From: Thioalkalivibrio sulfidiphilus
Lineage (GTDB): Bacteria > Pseudomonadota > Gammaproteobacteria > Ectothiorhodospirales > Ectothiorhodospiraceae
Length of the DNA stretch: 64,000 bases
NCBI RefSeq assembly: GCF_000377945.1
Contig: NZ_KB898926.1
Location: 1-64,000 of the forward strand
Direction of reading: 5' to 3'
Part shown: positions 55,876-64,000 of the stretch, piece after piece
How the letters are laid out: each line of letters starts with the position of its first letter
Position numbering within the stretch: position 1 is the stretch's first letter
Program-made: the position numbers and the translations under genes
Notes under the pieces: model-generated
Database searches by the model: none
What the model saw: the letters and a program-made list of their open reading frames with translations, nothing else
Told to the model about the DNA's origin: nothing

Positions 55876-56563
55876 GCGTGCCCTGGGCGCAGCTGCCCTG
55901 GTCCTGCTGATCATGCTGGCCGGCTTCTCCGCGACGACACAGGCGCGCGGCCTGAGCGCCCTGGAGCGCCAGGTGGAGGCGGTGATCCGCGACAGCTGGG
56001 GCGATCTCTCCGGCCAGGAGGCCCGCCGCCTGGTGCAGGACGACACGCAGCTGGATTGCAGCCGCGCGCGCAACCAGCCGGGTCCCGCCCTGAGCGAGGA
56101 GATCCTGAGTCGGGAACGGGCGCGCATCCGCTATCCCGAGGGGGGGCTCAGGCCGGGTGACCCGGTGATGGGTGCGGAACTGGCCCGCAGCGGTTACGGC
56201 GGCCGGGTGGGCGCGCGGCGTCCCGATGACCCGGGCCGTGCCAATGGCGGCAACTGCCAGGCCTGCCACATGCTCGAACCCCGCGACGATGCCGGCGGCA
56301 CCCTGGGCCCGTCCCTGGCCGGCTATGGCATCGGCCGGGGCCTCGATCCCGAGGCCCTGCGCCATCTCTATGAGCGCATCTACAATCCCCAGTCCCAGAT
56401 GCCCTGTTCCGCCATGCCGCGCTTCGGCCATAACGGCTTCCTGACACCGGAGCAGATCCTGGACATCGCCGCCTATCTGCTGCACCCGGATTCCCCGGTC
56501 AACCGCACCGAGACCCTGCGCGAGGCCCCGGCCGATCCCGTCCGTCCCGTGGCCCCGCGCTGA
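55853..56563 (+). CDS. soxX: SoxX (copy 3, soluble form)
   Basis: 236 residues. Haem motif CQACH, and Met ligand segment PCSAMPRFG. Unlike copies 1 and 2 the N-terminus (LVLLIMLAGFSATTQARG) has no lipobox cysteine, so it should be cleaved by signal peptidase I and released to the periplasm. It has an extended Pro-rich C-terminus (REAPADPVRPVAPR). It overlaps soxA3 by 23 bases, and rlmJ starts 5 bp downstream. Confidence 0.9.
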   Translation: MCPASVAERALGAAALVLLIMLAGFSATTQARGLSALERQVEAVIRDSWGDLSGQEARRLVQDDTQLDCSRARNQPGPALSEEILSRERARIRYPEGGLRPGDPVMGAELARSGYGGRVGARRPDDPGRANGGNCQACHMLEPRDDAGGTLGPSLAGYGIGRGLDPEALRHLYERIYNPQSQMPCSAMPRFGHNGFLTPEQILDIAAYLLHPDSPVNRTETLREAPADPVRPVAPR

Positions 56564-56568
56564 TCCCC

Positions 56569-57414
56569 ATGCTGAGCTACCGACACGGTTTTCACGCAGG
56601 CAATTTCGCCGACGTGCACAAGCACGCGGTGCTGGCCTGGATCGTCCAGGCGCTGACCGCCAAGGCCAAGCCCTTCTGCGTGCTGGACACCCACGCCGGC
56701 GATGCCGGTTACGACCTGGCGAGCCAGTGGGCCGAGAAGACCGGCGAGTGGCGCGAGGGGGTCGGGCGGCTCATGGGGTGCCCCGGCGCGCCCGAGGCCA
56801 TCGCCCCGTACCTGCAGGTGCTCGAGTCGTTCCGCGCAAGCCATGGCGAGCGCGCCTATCCCGGCTCGCCCGCCATCGCCCGAGGCCTGTTGCGTCCCGG
56901 CGACCGCCTGGTGCTCGGCGAACTGCACCCGGCGGCCTGGGAATCCCTCAGGGGCTTCTTCGCCGGGGATGGCCAGGTGGCGGTGCACCGGCGCGACGGC
57001 TGGGAACTGCTGGGCGCCCTGCTGCCGCCGGTGGAGCGGCGTGGCCTGGTGCTGGTGGATCCGCCCTATGAGCGTGACGAGGAATATCAGGCGGCGGCCC
57101 AGGCCTTGACGGACGCGTCCCGGCGCTGGCCTTCCGGGGTGTACCTGCTCTGGTATCCCCTGCTCGCGGCCGGCCGGCACCAGGCCATGCTGCGTAAACT
57201 CGAGGCGGCCAGGCCCGGCCCGATGCTGGTGGCGGAGTTGTGGACCGCGCCCCTGGATACCCCGGCGGGCCTGAATGGTTCGGGACTCTGCATCCTCAAC
57301 CCGCCCTGGCGGCTCCACGAGGCCCTGGCGAGCCTGCAGCCCTGGCTGGTCGACTGTCTCGCGCCGGGCGGCGCCGGCGGCAGCCGCCTGCACTGGGCCA
57401 TCCCCGACGCTTGA
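56569..57414 (+). CDS. rlmJ: 23S rRNA (adenine-N6)-methyltransferase RlmJ
   Basis: 281 residues starting MLSYRHGFHAGNFADVHKHAVL, with the methyltransferase motif LVDPPYE (about residues 163-169). It makes m6A at position 2030 of 23S rRNA. It is only 5 bp downstream of soxX3, yet functionally unrelated. The htpG heat-shock promoter overlaps its stop codon. Confidence 0.95.
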   Translation: MLSYRHGFHAGNFADVHKHAVLAWIVQALTAKAKPFCVLDTHAGDAGYDLASQWAEKTGEWREGVGRLMGCPGAPEAIAPYLQVLESFRASHGERAYPGSPAIARGLLRPGDRLVLGELHPAAWESLRGFFAGDGQVAVHRRDGWELLGALLPPVERRGLVLVDPPYERDEEYQAAAQALTDASRRWPSGVYLLWYPLLAAGRHQAMLRKLEAARPGPMLVAELWTAPLDTPAGLNGSGLCILNPPWRLHEALASLQPWLVDCLAPGGAGGSRLHWAIPDA

Positions 57415-57437
57415 AATCCCCCGCCAAGACCCCATTT
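57410..57437 (+). promoter_or_regulatory. consensus sigma-32 promoter for htpG
   Basis: CTTGAAA (57410-57416), a 13-base spacer, and CCCCATTT (57430-57437) match the sigma-32 consensus at every defined position. The -35 box overlaps the end of rlmJ. The htpG start is 83 bp downstream. Confidence 0.9.
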
Positions 57438-57520
57438 GTTCGGTACAGCTTCGTGCGCTGTCCCGTCTCAGGTTCGCGGGATGGCGTCCATTTCAATGTA
57501 CCTGATCCAAGGGAGGTCCC

Positions 57521-59407
57521 ATGTCCGTTGCCGGTCACAAGGAAACGCTGAGCTTCCAGACCGAGGTGAGCCAGCTGCTGCACCTCATGATCCACGCCCT
57601 GTACTCCAACAAGGAGATCTTCCTGCGCGAGCTGGTCTCCAACGCGGCGGATGCCTGCGACAAGCTGCGCTTCGAGGCCCTGTCCGACGATGCCCTCCTG
57701 GAAGGGGAGGGTGAGTTGCAGATCCAGGTGGAGTTCGACAAGCAGGCACGCACCGTCACCGTCCGCGACAACGGCATCGGCATGAGCCGGGAGGAGGTGA
57801 TCGAGAACATCGGCACCATCGCCAAGTCCGGCACCAAGGAGTTCTTCTCCCGGCTCACCGGCGACCAGGCCAAGGACGCCCACCTGATCGGCCAGTTCGG
57901 CGTGGGCTTCTACTCCGCGTTCATCGTCGCCGAGCGGGTGGAGCTGACCAGCCGGCGTGCCGGGATGGGGCCGGAGCATGGCGTGCGCTGGGTCTCCGAG
58001 GGCACCGGCGAGTACAGCATCGAGACCGTGGAGGCGCCCCATCGCGGCACCGAGATCGTGCTGCATCTGAAGGCCGACGAGGACGAGTTCCTGGACGGCT
58101 ACCGCCTGCGCCACATCATCACCCGCTACTCCGACCACATCCCCCTGCCCATCCGCATGCGTGCCTTCAACGATCAGGGCGAGCCGGGTGAGGAATGGGA
58201 GACGGTGAACAAGGCCAACGCCCTGTGGGCCCGCTCGCGGAACGAGATCACGGACGAGGAATACAAGGAGTTCTACAAACACGTGGCCCACGACTTCGAG
58301 GACCCGCTCGCCTGGACCCACAACCGGGTGGAGGGCCGCCAGGAGTACACCACGCTGCTGTACATCCCGAAGCGTGCGCCCTTCGATCTCTGGGACCGGG
58401 ACCGCCGCCATGGCATCAAGCTCTACGTGCGCCGGGTGTTCATCATGGACGACGCCGAGCAGCTCATGCCCGCCTATCTGCGCTTCGTGCGCGGCGTGGT
58501 GGATTCCAGCGACCTGCCGCTCAACGTCTCCCGCGAGATCCTGCAGAACAACCGGCTCATCGACGGCATGCGCGCCGGGTCCGTGAAGAAGGTACTGGGC
58601 CTGCTGGAGGAACTGGCCAAGGACAGGCCCGAGGACTACCAGACCTTCTGGTCCGCCTTCGGCCAGGTGATGAAGGAGGGACCCGCCGAGGACTACGCCA
58701 ACCGGGCGCAGATCGCCGGCCTGCTGCGATTTGCCTCCAGTCACACGGGCGAGGCCACCCAGGACGTGTCGCTCGCCGATTACATCGGGCGCATGAAGGA
58801 AGGCCAGAAGGCCATCTACTACATCACCGCCGACAGTCACGGCGCCGCCGCCCACAGTCCGCACCTGGAGGTGTTCCGCAAGCACGGGGTGGAGGTGCTG
58901 CTGCTCTCCGACCGAGTGGATGAGTGGCTCATGAGCCATCTCACCGAGTTCGACGGCAAGCCCTTCAAGTCCGTGTCCAAGGGCGCCCTGGACCTGGGTG
59001 AACTGGAGACCGACGAAGAGAAGAAGGCCGCCGAGAGCGCGGAGAAGGAGGCCGGCGACGTGGTCGCCAGGCTCAAGACCGCCCTGGGCGATAAGGTGGA
59101 TGACGTGCGTGTCTCCCACCGCCTGACGGATTCGCCCGCCTGCATCGTGCTCAACGAGCACGACATGGCCCTGTACATGCAGCAGTTGCTGCGCCAGGCG
59201 GGCCAGAAACTGCCGTCCACCAAGCCGGTGCTGGAGATCAACCCGGGCCACGCCCTGATCCAGAAGCTCAAGGACGTGGACGAGGCCCAGCTGGGCGAGT
59301 GGGCCGAGATCCTGTTCAACCAGGCCCTGCTGGCCGAGGGTGCCCAGCTGGAAGACCCTGCCGGCTTCGTGCGCCGCCTGAACAGCCTGATCCTGTCGCG
59401 GCTCTAA
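57521..59407 (+). CDS. htpG: chaperone HtpG (Hsp90)
   Basis: 628 residues. N-terminal ATPase with [33 protein letters not shown] and [12 protein letters not shown]; a middle domain ([10 protein letters not shown]) and a C-terminal dimerisation domain. It is a cytoplasmic chaperone working with DnaK. GGAGG precedes the start. It is heat-shock controlled (consensus sigma-32 promoter), with a strong terminator after the stop. Confidence 0.98.
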   Translation: MSVAGHKETLSFQTEVSQLLHLMIHALYSNKEIFLRELVSNAADACDKLRFEALSDDALLEGEGELQIQVEFDKQARTVTVRDNGIGMSREEVIENIGTIAKSGTKEFFSRLTGDQAKDAHLIGQFGVGFYSAFIVAERVELTSRRAGMGPEHGVRWVSEGTGEYSIETVEAPHRGTEIVLHLKADEDEFLDGYRLRHIITRYSDHIPLPIRMRAFNDQGEPGEEWETVNKANALWARSRNEITDEEYKEFYKHVAHDFEDPLAWTHNRVEGRQEYTTLLYIPKRAPFDLWDRDRRHGIKLYVRRVFIMDDAEQLMPAYLRFVRGVVDSSDLPLNVSREILQNNRLIDGMRAGSVKKVLGLLEELAKDRPEDYQTFWSAFGQVMKEGPAEDYANRAQIAGLLRFASSHTGEATQDVSLADYIGRMKEGQKAIYYITADSHGAAAHSPHLEVFRKHGVEVLLLSDRVDEWLMSHLTEFDGKPFKSVSKGALDLGELETDEEKKAAESAEKEAGDVVARLKTALGDKVDDVRVSHRLTDSPACIVLNEHDMALYMQQLLRQAGQKLPSTKPVLEINPGHALIQKLKDVDEAQLGEWAEILFNQALLAEGAQLEDPAGFVRRLNSLILSRL

Positions 59408-59432
59408 CCGACTGACCGTTCCATGTACCCCT

Positions 59433-59463
59433 GAAAGCCCGGTCTTCGGACCGGGCTTTTTTG
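59433..59463 (+). terminator. terminator of htpG
   Basis: The hairpin AAGCCCGGTCTTCGGACCGG with a closing GCTT is followed by six T residues. Confidence 0.93.
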
Positions 59464-59561
59464 TGTCGTCAGGATCAGGTTGGGTGGCACACCAGTTTCC
59501 CTCAGAACCAAAAGCCTTTCTCTCGTGGAGGGCGGAGGCGCTGGGAAGATCGCAATCTGAT

Positions 59562-59590
59562 TTCTCGCAAAGACGCAAAGAGGCGAAGAA
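59562..59590. repeat. CGCAAAGACGCAAAG-type repeat arm
   Basis: The arm contains TCTCGCAAAGACGCAAAG and GGCGAAGAA, related to the units after clpB (18037-18133). A partial counterpart (TGTCTTTGCGCC at about 59766-59777 and CTGCGCCTCCGCGAGAG at about 59815-59831) lies on the far side of an IS110 remnant. Confidence 0.5.
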
Positions 59591-59693
59591 AAATCCAACA
59601 GTTTCAAAAGCTTTTCTTGGCGATGAGATGCTCTCCTGCCTCTTTCTGGCTCGGCATCTGAAGTGCCACGAGGGAGGCGTTAACAACCATCGA

Positions 59694-59777
59694 ATGAAGA
59701 AGGGGGAGGCCGTATCCGAGAGGATTACGGTGGGCCTGGATCTGGCAAAGAACGTGTTTCATGGGGTGTCTTTGCGC
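59694..59777 (+). pseudogene. remnant of an IS110-family transposase start
   Basis: The reading frame from ATG 59694 gives ERITVGLDLAKNVFHGVS, the typical IS110 N-terminus with the first acidic residue of its DEDD catalytic domain (GLDLAKNVF). The similarity ends within about 28 codons, and no further transposase is found. The rest of the 59408-59891 gap has no convincing gene. Confidence 0.65.
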
Positions 59778-59854
59778 CTAGGCGTGAGGGCCTTTTTGGG
59801 GTTCCCCAGTGACCCTGCGCCTCCGCGAGAGACTGGCTTGTGATCACGCCTCTA

Positions 59855-59884
59855 TTGACAATGAGAACGATTCGTATTCATACT
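59855..59884 (+). promoter_or_regulatory. promoter with Fur box upstream of tonB
   Basis: TTGACA (59855-59860) is followed 18 bases later by CATACT (59879-59884). Between them, 59860-59880 reads AATGAGAACGATTCGTATTC(A), similar to Fur boxes of the AATGAGAATNATTCTCATT type. Iron repression of the tonB cluster is inferred. Confidence 0.65.
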
Positions 59885-59891
59885 CGCGTTC

Positions 59892-60635
59892 GTGTTTGAG
59901 CCAGCCATCAGCCAGCCAGTGTCTCCGGGTCCTCAGTCCGTTGGTCGTGGCGGTCGTTGGCTGGCCTGGGGCGTGTCCATCAGCGTACTACTGCACGGTG
60001 GCGCTCTGACCTGGATGCTCAGGGAGCGGCCCTCCGCGGCCTTCGAGGTCGCCCCGGTGGTGCAGGTGGCACTGCTTCCGGCCGCGGCCCCGGCCCCGGC
60101 GAGGCCGGAACCGGATGATCAGCCGCAACCAGAGACCCCGCCAAGGCCAGAGCCTGAGCCGTTGGCGGTGATGTCTGCTGAAGGCGATCGTCCCGTGGAA
60201 CCGGAACCGGAACCGGAACCGGAACCGGAACCCGAGCCCGAGCCCGAGCCCGAGCCGACGCGGGAAATGACGCAGGCGGAATCCGGGCCACAGGCGAACC
60301 AGCAGACCGACGAGGCACTCCAGGCCGAACCGGGCGATGCCCAGACGGCGGTGCGTGCGCCGGACTATCAGGCCGACTACCTGGACAACCCGCCGCCGGC
60401 CTACCCGCGCCTGTCGCGGCGCCTGCGGGAAGAGGGCGAGGTGACGCTGAGGGTGCGGGTGACGGCGGACGGTCGGCCGGCCGAAGTGGTGGTCGCCGGT
60501 TCCAGCGGATCGAGCCGGCTGGATCAGGCGGCGCAGGCGGCGGTGCAGGGCTGGCGCTTCGAGCCGGCCAGACAGGGGGCACGCCCGGTGGAGGCCTGGG
60601 TGGTGGTGCCCATCGTATTCAGACTGGAGGATTGA
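59892..60635 (+). CDS. tonB: energy transducer TonB
   Basis: 247 residues. GTG start. A single membrane anchor (about 23-42, LAWGVSISVLLHGGALTW) is followed by a Pro/Glu-rich periplasmic linker with a long EP dipeptide run (about 101-122) and a C-terminal TonB domain (YPRLSRRLREEGEVTLRVRV...AAVQGWRFEPA). It transfers proton-motive energy from ExbBD to outer-membrane receptors. The DNA coding for the EP run is a 6-base microsatellite and could vary in length. A Fur-like box lies upstream. Confidence 0.92.
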   Translation: MFEPAISQPVSPGPQSVGRGGRWLAWGVSISVLLHGGALTWMLRERPSAAFEVAPVVQVALLPAAAPAPARPEPDDQPQPETPPRPEPEPLAVMSAEGDRPVEPEPEPEPEPEPEPEPEPEPTREMTQAESGPQANQQTDEALQAEPGDAQTAVRAPDYQADYLDNPPPAYPRLSRRLREEGEVTLRVRVTADGRPAEVVVAGSSGSSRLDQAAQAAVQGWRFEPARQGARPVEAWVVVPIVFRLED

Positions 60636-60636
60636 G

Positions 60637-61359
60637 ATGGATATTGCATTGGTCTTCGAGCAGGGGGACTGGGTACTGATCGGGGTGTTCCTGATCCTGC
60701 TGCTGATGTCCGTGGCCACCTGGGCCCTGATCTTCGTCAGGACGGTCACGGCGCTGCGCATACGCCGGGACAATCGTGCCTTTCAGCAGGCGTTCTGGGA
60801 TGCCCGAGGTGATGCCCAGGCCCTGGCACGGGCGGAACAGTCGGGCTCTCCCCTGGCGGCCATCGCGCGGGCAGGCATCCGCGGACTCAAGCATTACCGT
60901 AGCCGGGATCCGCAGAGACTGGGAGACGCCTGCAGCGCCGACGAGTTTCTGGTGCGCACTATTCGCAACGCCCTGGGCCGCGAACAGGCGCGTCAGCAGA
61001 GCGGTTTGACGGTGCTCGCGTCCGTGGGCAGCACGGCGCCCTTTGTGGGGCTGTTCGGTACCGTGTGGGGCATCTATCACGCCCTGATGGATATCGCTGC
61101 CGCAGGTAATGCCTCCATGGAAGTGGTGGCAGGCCCCCTGGGTGAGGCCCTGGTGGCCACGGCAGCGGGTCTGGCGGCGGCCATCCCGGCAGTGCTGGCC
61201 TACAACGCCAGCCATCGCTTCAACCGCAGCCTGGCCCAGGAGATGGATGCCTTCGCCCACGACCTGCATGCCTACCTGACCACCGGCGCCGCCGTGGCCA
61301 CGGGCATCATCAAGCAGCCGGACATGGCCGGGTCTCAGGCCGTGGCGGAGTCCGCCTGA
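60637..61359 (+). CDS. exbB: ExbB proton channel subunit (MotA/TolQ/ExbB family)
   Basis: 240 residues, three membrane segments (about 12-34, 127-149 and 166-190), with the conserved LASVGSTAPFVGLFGTVWGI and GPLGEALVATAAGLAAAIPAVL stretches. With ExbD it forms the proton-driven motor that powers TonB. It starts 1 bp after tonB and overlaps exbD by 1 base. Confidence 0.95.
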   Translation: MDIALVFEQGDWVLIGVFLILLLMSVATWALIFVRTVTALRIRRDNRAFQQAFWDARGDAQALARAEQSGSPLAAIARAGIRGLKHYRSRDPQRLGDACSADEFLVRTIRNALGREQARQQSGLTVLASVGSTAPFVGLFGTVWGIYHALMDIAAAGNASMEVVAGPLGEALVATAAGLAAAIPAVLAYNASHRFNRSLAQEMDAFAHDLHAYLTTGAAVATGIIKQPDMAGSQAVAESA

Positions 61360-61775
61360 TGGCCTTCGGTGGCTTCAGTCAGGACGGTGCGGGCGAGATG
61401 GCGGAGATCAACGTGATCCCCCTGGTGGACATCATGCTGGTGCTGCTGGTGATCTTCATCATCACTGCGCCGGTGATCACCCACGCGGTCAAGGTGGACC
61501 TGCCCAAGGCCAGCCACGAGGTGAATCAGCTCAGGCCCGAGACCGTGACTCTGAGCATCGACGCTCAAGGCGGACTGTACTGGAACAACGACCCCGTTGC
61601 CGCGGAGCGCCTGGAAATCCGCCTGGCCCGGGCGGCGGCGGAGCATTCGGACATGGAACTGCACCTGCGTGCTGACCAGGAGACCCCTTATGAGCGGGTG
61701 GCCTGGGTGCTCACGCGGGCACGCTCGGCGGGTGTGGTGCGCATCGGCTTCATCACCCAGCCGGAAGGAGAGTGA
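61359..61775 (+). CDS. exbD: ExbD motor subunit
   Basis: 138 residues. A single membrane segment with the proton-carrying Asp24 (INVIPLVDIMLVLLVIFII) and a periplasmic domain. It forms a complex with ExbB and TonB. The start overlaps the exbB stop (TGATG). Confidence 0.95.
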   Translation: MAFGGFSQDGAGEMAEINVIPLVDIMLVLLVIFIITAPVITHAVKVDLPKASHEVNQLRPETVTLSIDAQGGLYWNNDPVAAERLEIRLARAAAEHSDMELHLRADQETPYERVAWVLTRARSAGVVRIGFITQPEGE

Positions 61776-61779
61776 CGCC

Positions 61780-61971
61780 ATGAAATCCGAAAATCAGGAC
61801 ACGCAGATCACACCTGGGCGTGAAACCGGAGAATCCCTTGCAGGGAGTCCCGCGCGCGTGGTGTCCAGCCATGAACTGCTGGGTCGTCAGCGGCGCCTGC
61901 AGATCGACCATGGGGGTGAGCGCTACGTGTTGCGCGTGACCCGGCAGGGGAAGCTCATCCTGACCAAATGA
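61780..61971 (+). CDS. hemP: hemin uptake protein HemP
   Basis: 63 residues. The conserved C-terminal core is VVSSHELLGRQRRLQIDHGG followed by ERYVLRVTRQGKLILTK, as in the HemP family. HemP genes accompany haem and iron receptors under Fur control; in some bacteria HemP regulates haem uptake. GGAG lies just upstream, after the exbD stop. Together with the receptor downstream it suggests haem uptake, though the receptor looks more like a siderophore type. Confidence 0.9.
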   Translation: MKSENQDTQITPGRETGESLAGSPARVVSSHELLGRQRRLQIDHGGERYVLRVTRQGKLILTK

Positions 61972-62109
61972 ACGACAGCGGTGCCGCTACCGGCAGCCGT
62001 TGATGATATCCAAACAGCCAGCCAGAAAGTCCCTCTGTCCTCCAGGCAGCCTCCCGGGGTCTTCAAGCCAGCCAGACCAACTGTTGAAGAACCCGAGGGG
62101 AGTACTGTG

Positions 62110-64000
62110 ATGACCTGCAAGACTTGTTCGACTATCCGATCCGTAAAGGCGCCTCTGTGCCCAACGACCCTTGCCGCCGCGGTCGCATTGGCCTCGTTTC
62201 CGATACTGTCGGCTGCACAGGAGGTCCGCGAGTTGTCCCGGGTGGTGGTAACCGCAGGCGGATTCGAGCAGGAACTGATCGAGGCGCCCGCCAGTATTTC
62301 CGTGATCACCCGTGATGAACTGGAACGCAAACAGGTGCGCAACCTAGCCGAGGCCCTGAGCGGTATCGAGGGTGTCAATGTCAACGCTCTGGATGCTCGT
62401 AGCAACAAAACCGGCAACCAGGTGATCAGTCTGAGGGGGCTGCCCGCTGAATACACCCTGGTGCTCATCGACGGACGCCGTCAGAACGTGCCCGGCACGG
62501 TAGCGCCCAATGCCTTTGAGGATTCCGCATCGGTGTTCATCCCGCCCATCGCTGCCATCGAACGCATCGAAGTGATTCGTGGTCCCATGTCCACCCTGTA
62601 CGGTGCCGACGCACTGGGTGGTGTGGTGAACATCATCACCCGCAGGTCCGGGCGTGAATGGGGCGGGGCGGCGAGCATCGCCGGCACTTTTCAGTCGGAC
62701 CCCCAATTTGGCGGCGCTAGCACAGCCGAGGCCTATGCAGCGGGGCCGCTGGCCGACGAGCGTCTGTCGATGCAGATTTACGGACGTTTGTTCGAACGGG
62801 CCGAGTCACGGGTGACCTGGGAAGGGCAGAACGAAAGCCTGGTGGACAACCGCACCATGGGACAGAGCCCGGTGGGCGCCAATGTGCAGACGGCAGGTGG
62901 CCGACTGGTGTTCAGTCCCGATGCCGTTCACGATCTCACCCTGGGCTTTGATCTCACCCGTCAGACCTACAACAACGATCGGGGGCAGCTGGGACGCATC
63001 CGGCGCAATGCCCAGGGCCAACTGCGCGACGGCTATGACACGGAACTGGGTTTCGAGCGCGATCAGGTCTACCTGGCCCATACGGGACGCCTGGACGTCG
63101 GCACCCTGGAGAGCAGTCTGACACGTAACACCACGCGAACCACGGGGCGCACCATACCGGAGGCGGCCGTGCCGCCTGCTGATCCGCGTCTGGGCACGGC
63201 ACGTACGCTCGAGAGCGAGACCACGGTGCTGGAATCGAAGCTTATCACGGGCCTTGGGGATCACTTGGTCTCCATCGGTGCCCAGTACATCGACGCAGAA
63301 CTCACCGACGGTATCCCGGAAACGACCTTCAGCAACAGCCAGTGGGGCGTGTTCATCGAGGATGAGTGGAGTGTCACCGAGCGTCTGGCATTGACCGGCG
63401 GCCTGCGCTACGACAAGCACGACGCCTTCGGCGGACAGTTAACGCCCAGGGCCTACGCGGTCTGGTCCGCCACGGAGGCCTGGACCCTCAAGGGCGGCGT
63501 CGGTCGGGGATATCGGGCCCCTTATCTCGAGCAACTCCATGATGGGATCGTGGGCTATGGCAACCAGGGTCAGGACCCTCTGTTCGGAGATCCGGAGCTC
63601 AAGCCCGAGATCAGCACCAACTACGAGGTGTCGGCACATTTCCACCCAGGCCCCGATCTCACGGGTCACGTGACCCTGTTCTACACGGAGCTCAAGGACA
63701 AGATCGAGCGGCCCACGGCCGCCTCCGGGTTGACCAATACCTTCGCGAATATCGGAGAGGCCCGGATACAAGGCGTGGAACTGGCAGCGGCCTGGCGTTT
63801 CGCGCCCCGCTGGCGTCTGTCCGGCAACTACACATACACCGACAGTGAGGTCACGAGTTCCATCGTCCAGGGTTATGACAGGGGCGACCCGCTGTTCAGC
63901 GTACCCGAGCACATGGTGAATGCCACCCTTGACTGGCAGGTCACGCCGTCACTGAACACCTTCCTGCAGGCGGAATACCGTTCAAGCAGCCACCGTCCTG
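62110..64000 (+). CDS. TonB-dependent outer-membrane receptor (partial, runs off window)
   Basis: At least 630 residues. A signal peptide (ending near LSAAQE) is followed by a TonB box-like ELSRVVVTAGG, the plug domain (ISVITRDELERKQVRNLAEALS, ISLRGLPAEYTLVLIDGRRQ, IERIEVIRGPMSTLYGADAL, GGVVNIITRR) and beta-barrel strands. It resembles the CirA/FepA class of siderophore receptors. The start codon ATG 62110 has GAGGGG 9 bases upstream. The stop lies beyond the window. The ligand (iron siderophore or haem) is not decided by sequence, but hemP, tonB and exbBD precede it. Confidence 0.93.
   Translation, partial: MTCKTCSTIRSVKAPLCPTTLAAAVALASFPILSAAQEVRELSRVVVTAGGFEQELIEAPASISVITRDELERKQVRNLAEALSGIEGVNVNALDARSNKTGNQVISLRGLPAEYTLVLIDGRRQNVPGTVAPNAFEDSASVFIPPIAAIERIEVIRGPMSTLYGADALGGVVNIITRRSGREWGGAASIAGTFQSDPQFGGASTAEAYAAGPLADERLSMQIYGRLFERAESRVTWEGQNESLVDNRTMGQSPVGANVQTAGGRLVFSPDAVHDLTLGFDLTRQTYNNDRGQLGRIRRNAQGQLRDGYDTELGFERDQVYLAHTGRLDVGTLESSLTRNTTRTTGRTIPEAAVPPADPRLGTARTLESETTVLESKLITGLGDHLVSIGAQYIDAELTDGIPETTFSNSQWGVFIEDEWSVTERLALTGGLRYDKHDAFGGQLTPRAYAVWSATEAWTLKGGVGRGYRAPYLEQLHDGIVGYGNQGQDPLFGDPELKPEISTNYEVSAHFHPGPDLTGHVTLFYTELKDKIERPTAASGLTNTFANIGEARIQGVELAAAWRFAPRWRLSGNYTYTDSEVTSSIVQGYDRGDPLFSVPEHMVNATLDWQVTPSLNTFLQAEYRSSSHRP

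Noticed and set aside
59463-59843. 126-codon open frame as a real protein
   Set aside because: It passes through a repeat arm and only the IS110-like stretch inside it has recognisable content, so it was reported as a remnant.

Overview
The window looks like chromosomal DNA from a GC-rich, sulfur-oxidising gammaproteobacterium, most likely of the Ectothiorhodospiraceae (Thioalkalivibrio-like). The gene order is typically gammaproteobacterial: xseB-ispA-dxs, gcvR/bcp opposite dapA-bamC, and ypjD opposite ffh-rpsP-rimM-trmD-rplS. The SoxAX cytochromes point to thiosulfate oxidation. This placement is inference; no 16S gene, tRNA or rRNA was seen.

Layout. 1-7.1 kb: an edge fragment, a small unknown protein, a CBS protein, a GGDEF-EAL gene broken by a one-base frameshift, a 171-bp inverted-repeat element, and a PhnD-like binding protein paired with an intact PAS-GGDEF-EAL enzyme. 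7.1-15.4 kb: sucC and sucD split by a four-helix-bundle (23S-IVP/Avd-like) gene, then nadE, a PII gene, a nitroreductase, bamD, rluD and pgeF. 15.4-29.7 kb: clpB with a sigma-32 promoter, an LTTR, a glutamine-amidotransferase-like protein lacking its catalytic residues, an AI-2E-family permease, a PIN-PhoH ATPase, bcp, gcvR, dapA, bamC, an MBL hydrolase, folE2 and queD. 29.7-41.2 kb: dxs-ispA-xseB, a peroxide/iron cluster (rubrerythrin, GlpC-like Fe-S protein, EncFtn-like ferritin, DUF3501), a CREST-family membrane protein, HbpS-like, radA, corC-like and ypjD. 41.5-50.8 kb: an MBL phosphodiesterase-like protein, ffh, the rpsP-rplS operon, a helical-repeat protein, an MCP and ogt. 51.2-56.6 kb: three consecutive soxA-soxX pairs. 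56.6-64 kb: rlmJ, htpG (sigma-32 promoter), an IS110 remnant, and a Fur-box-preceded tonB-exbB-exbD-hemP-receptor iron or haem uptake cluster that runs off the window.

The most unusual signal is between the genes. Many gaps carry arms of short tandem units, usually 7 bp, facing each other as inverted repeats. They sit on or within a few bases of stop codons. One family, (ATTCAAN)x4-GG ... CC-(NTTGAAT)x4, occurs three times. One copy encloses the complete four-helix-bundle gene between sucC and sucD; the other two enclose only about 45-50 bp. This resembles a master element with small derivatives and recalls rRNA intervening sequences that encode the same protein family. Similar arms with other unit sequences recur about a dozen times, once nested inside another. 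Three more inverted-repeat elements of different sequence lie at 3306-3476, 44646-44908 (between rimM and trmD) and 50190-50274.

Coordinates, motifs and repeats were read from the sequence. Family names rest on recognised motifs, without database searches.
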